Below, piece after piece: positions 15,472 through 15,749 of a stretch of DNA of 15,749 nt. The DNA comes from Lichenicola sp964249915 (GTDB lineage: Bacteria > Pseudomonadota > Alphaproteobacteria > Acetobacterales > Acetobacteraceae). The first letter of the stretch is position 1; the number at the start of each line of letters is the position of its first letter. Location: the NCBI GenBank assembly GCA_964249915.1, contig CAXUEL010000060.1, positions 1-15,749 on the forward strand. Direction: 5' to 3'. Made by a program: the position numbers and the translations under genes. A model generated the notes under the pieces. The model was not told the origin of the DNA. It saw nothing but the letters and a program-made list of their open reading frames with translations, and did not search any database.

Positions 15472-15749
15472 CGAGGTCCCCCGGCGACGATCGGACCGGC
15501 AGGGTCCAGGCGGTGGATGGCCTGGCAAGCGGCGCCGACGTGGCGAGGCAGGGCGGGACGCTGCCGGATGGCGCGCGGCGCGGGCCTTGGTCGTGGGAAG
15601 GCCGTCGTCGGCGCTCCGGCGTGCCGCCGGGCACGGTGATCGCCCGCACAGGAAGGTACGAAGCCGCGGAAAGCATCGTGCCCGATCACCCCCTCTGGAC
15701 AGCGGGACCCCGAGGACTCAGGATTCCGCTCGTGTCCCGCCCGTTCCCG

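Noticed and set aside
15635..15690. 8-base inverted repeat GGTGATCG / CGATCACC near the right edge
   Set aside because: The arms are 40 bases apart with no other structure or gene start nearby, and short repeats like this are expected by chance.
1..15749. CRISPR arrays, tRNA or rRNA genes, insertion sequences, prophage or defence genes
   Set aside because: No regularly spaced repeats, transposase or integrase motifs, or RNA gene signatures were seen on either strand.

Overview
The window is very GC-rich (about 70% by eye, strongly GC-biased third codon positions) and looks like a draft-assembly contig from an alphaproteobacterium. The gene set includes an ImuC/DnaE2 translesion polymerase, a C4-pathway 5-aminolevulinate synthase, oligopeptidase B, an NnrU protein and a TPR family I associate with alphaproteobacteria. 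Acetobacteraceae or another Rhodospirillales-like group is my best guess. This is inference from gene content only.

Layout. 1-1398 (+) is the C-terminal half of imuC/dnaE2, interrupted by a poly-G stretch and a run of ten Ns that look like an assembly artefact. 1643-4302 (+) is a translationally coupled pair, a DUF488 protein and an oligopeptidase B (S9 family). 4229-7400 (-) holds three co-directional genes: hemA, a receiver-like/HD-GYP protein and a membrane-anchored protein of unknown function whose end overlaps the end of the peptidase gene. 7628-8122 (+) is a cupin protein, facing a DUF2237 gene with a good hairpin between the two stops. 8154-10542 (-) is DUF2237 preceded by an ABC exporter with fused permease and ATPase.

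From about 10.7 kb onward the window carries many damaged genes. A TPR membrane protein (10745-12586, +) is cut by an in-frame TAG. A small secreted protein (12760 onward, +) has a TAG followed by more coding-like sequence and a frameshift. After an intact NnrU gene (14169-13468, -) and a small lipoprotein gene (14511-14296, -), a tricorn protease gene (15471-14697, -) has lost most of its middle and has a second frameshifting deletion. The only two CTAG tetranucleotides I can find in the window are the two premature stops. The final 278 bases (15472-15749) and the other intergenic gaps show no gene I can support.

Functionally this is a mixture of DNA-damage tolerance, heme synthesis, peptide degradation, export and signalling genes, not one coherent pathway. 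I find no CRISPR array, tRNA, rRNA, insertion sequence, phage or defence system. The most notable signal is the cluster of broken genes, which may be real gene decay or assembly and sequencing error. I see no convincing new multi-gene system.
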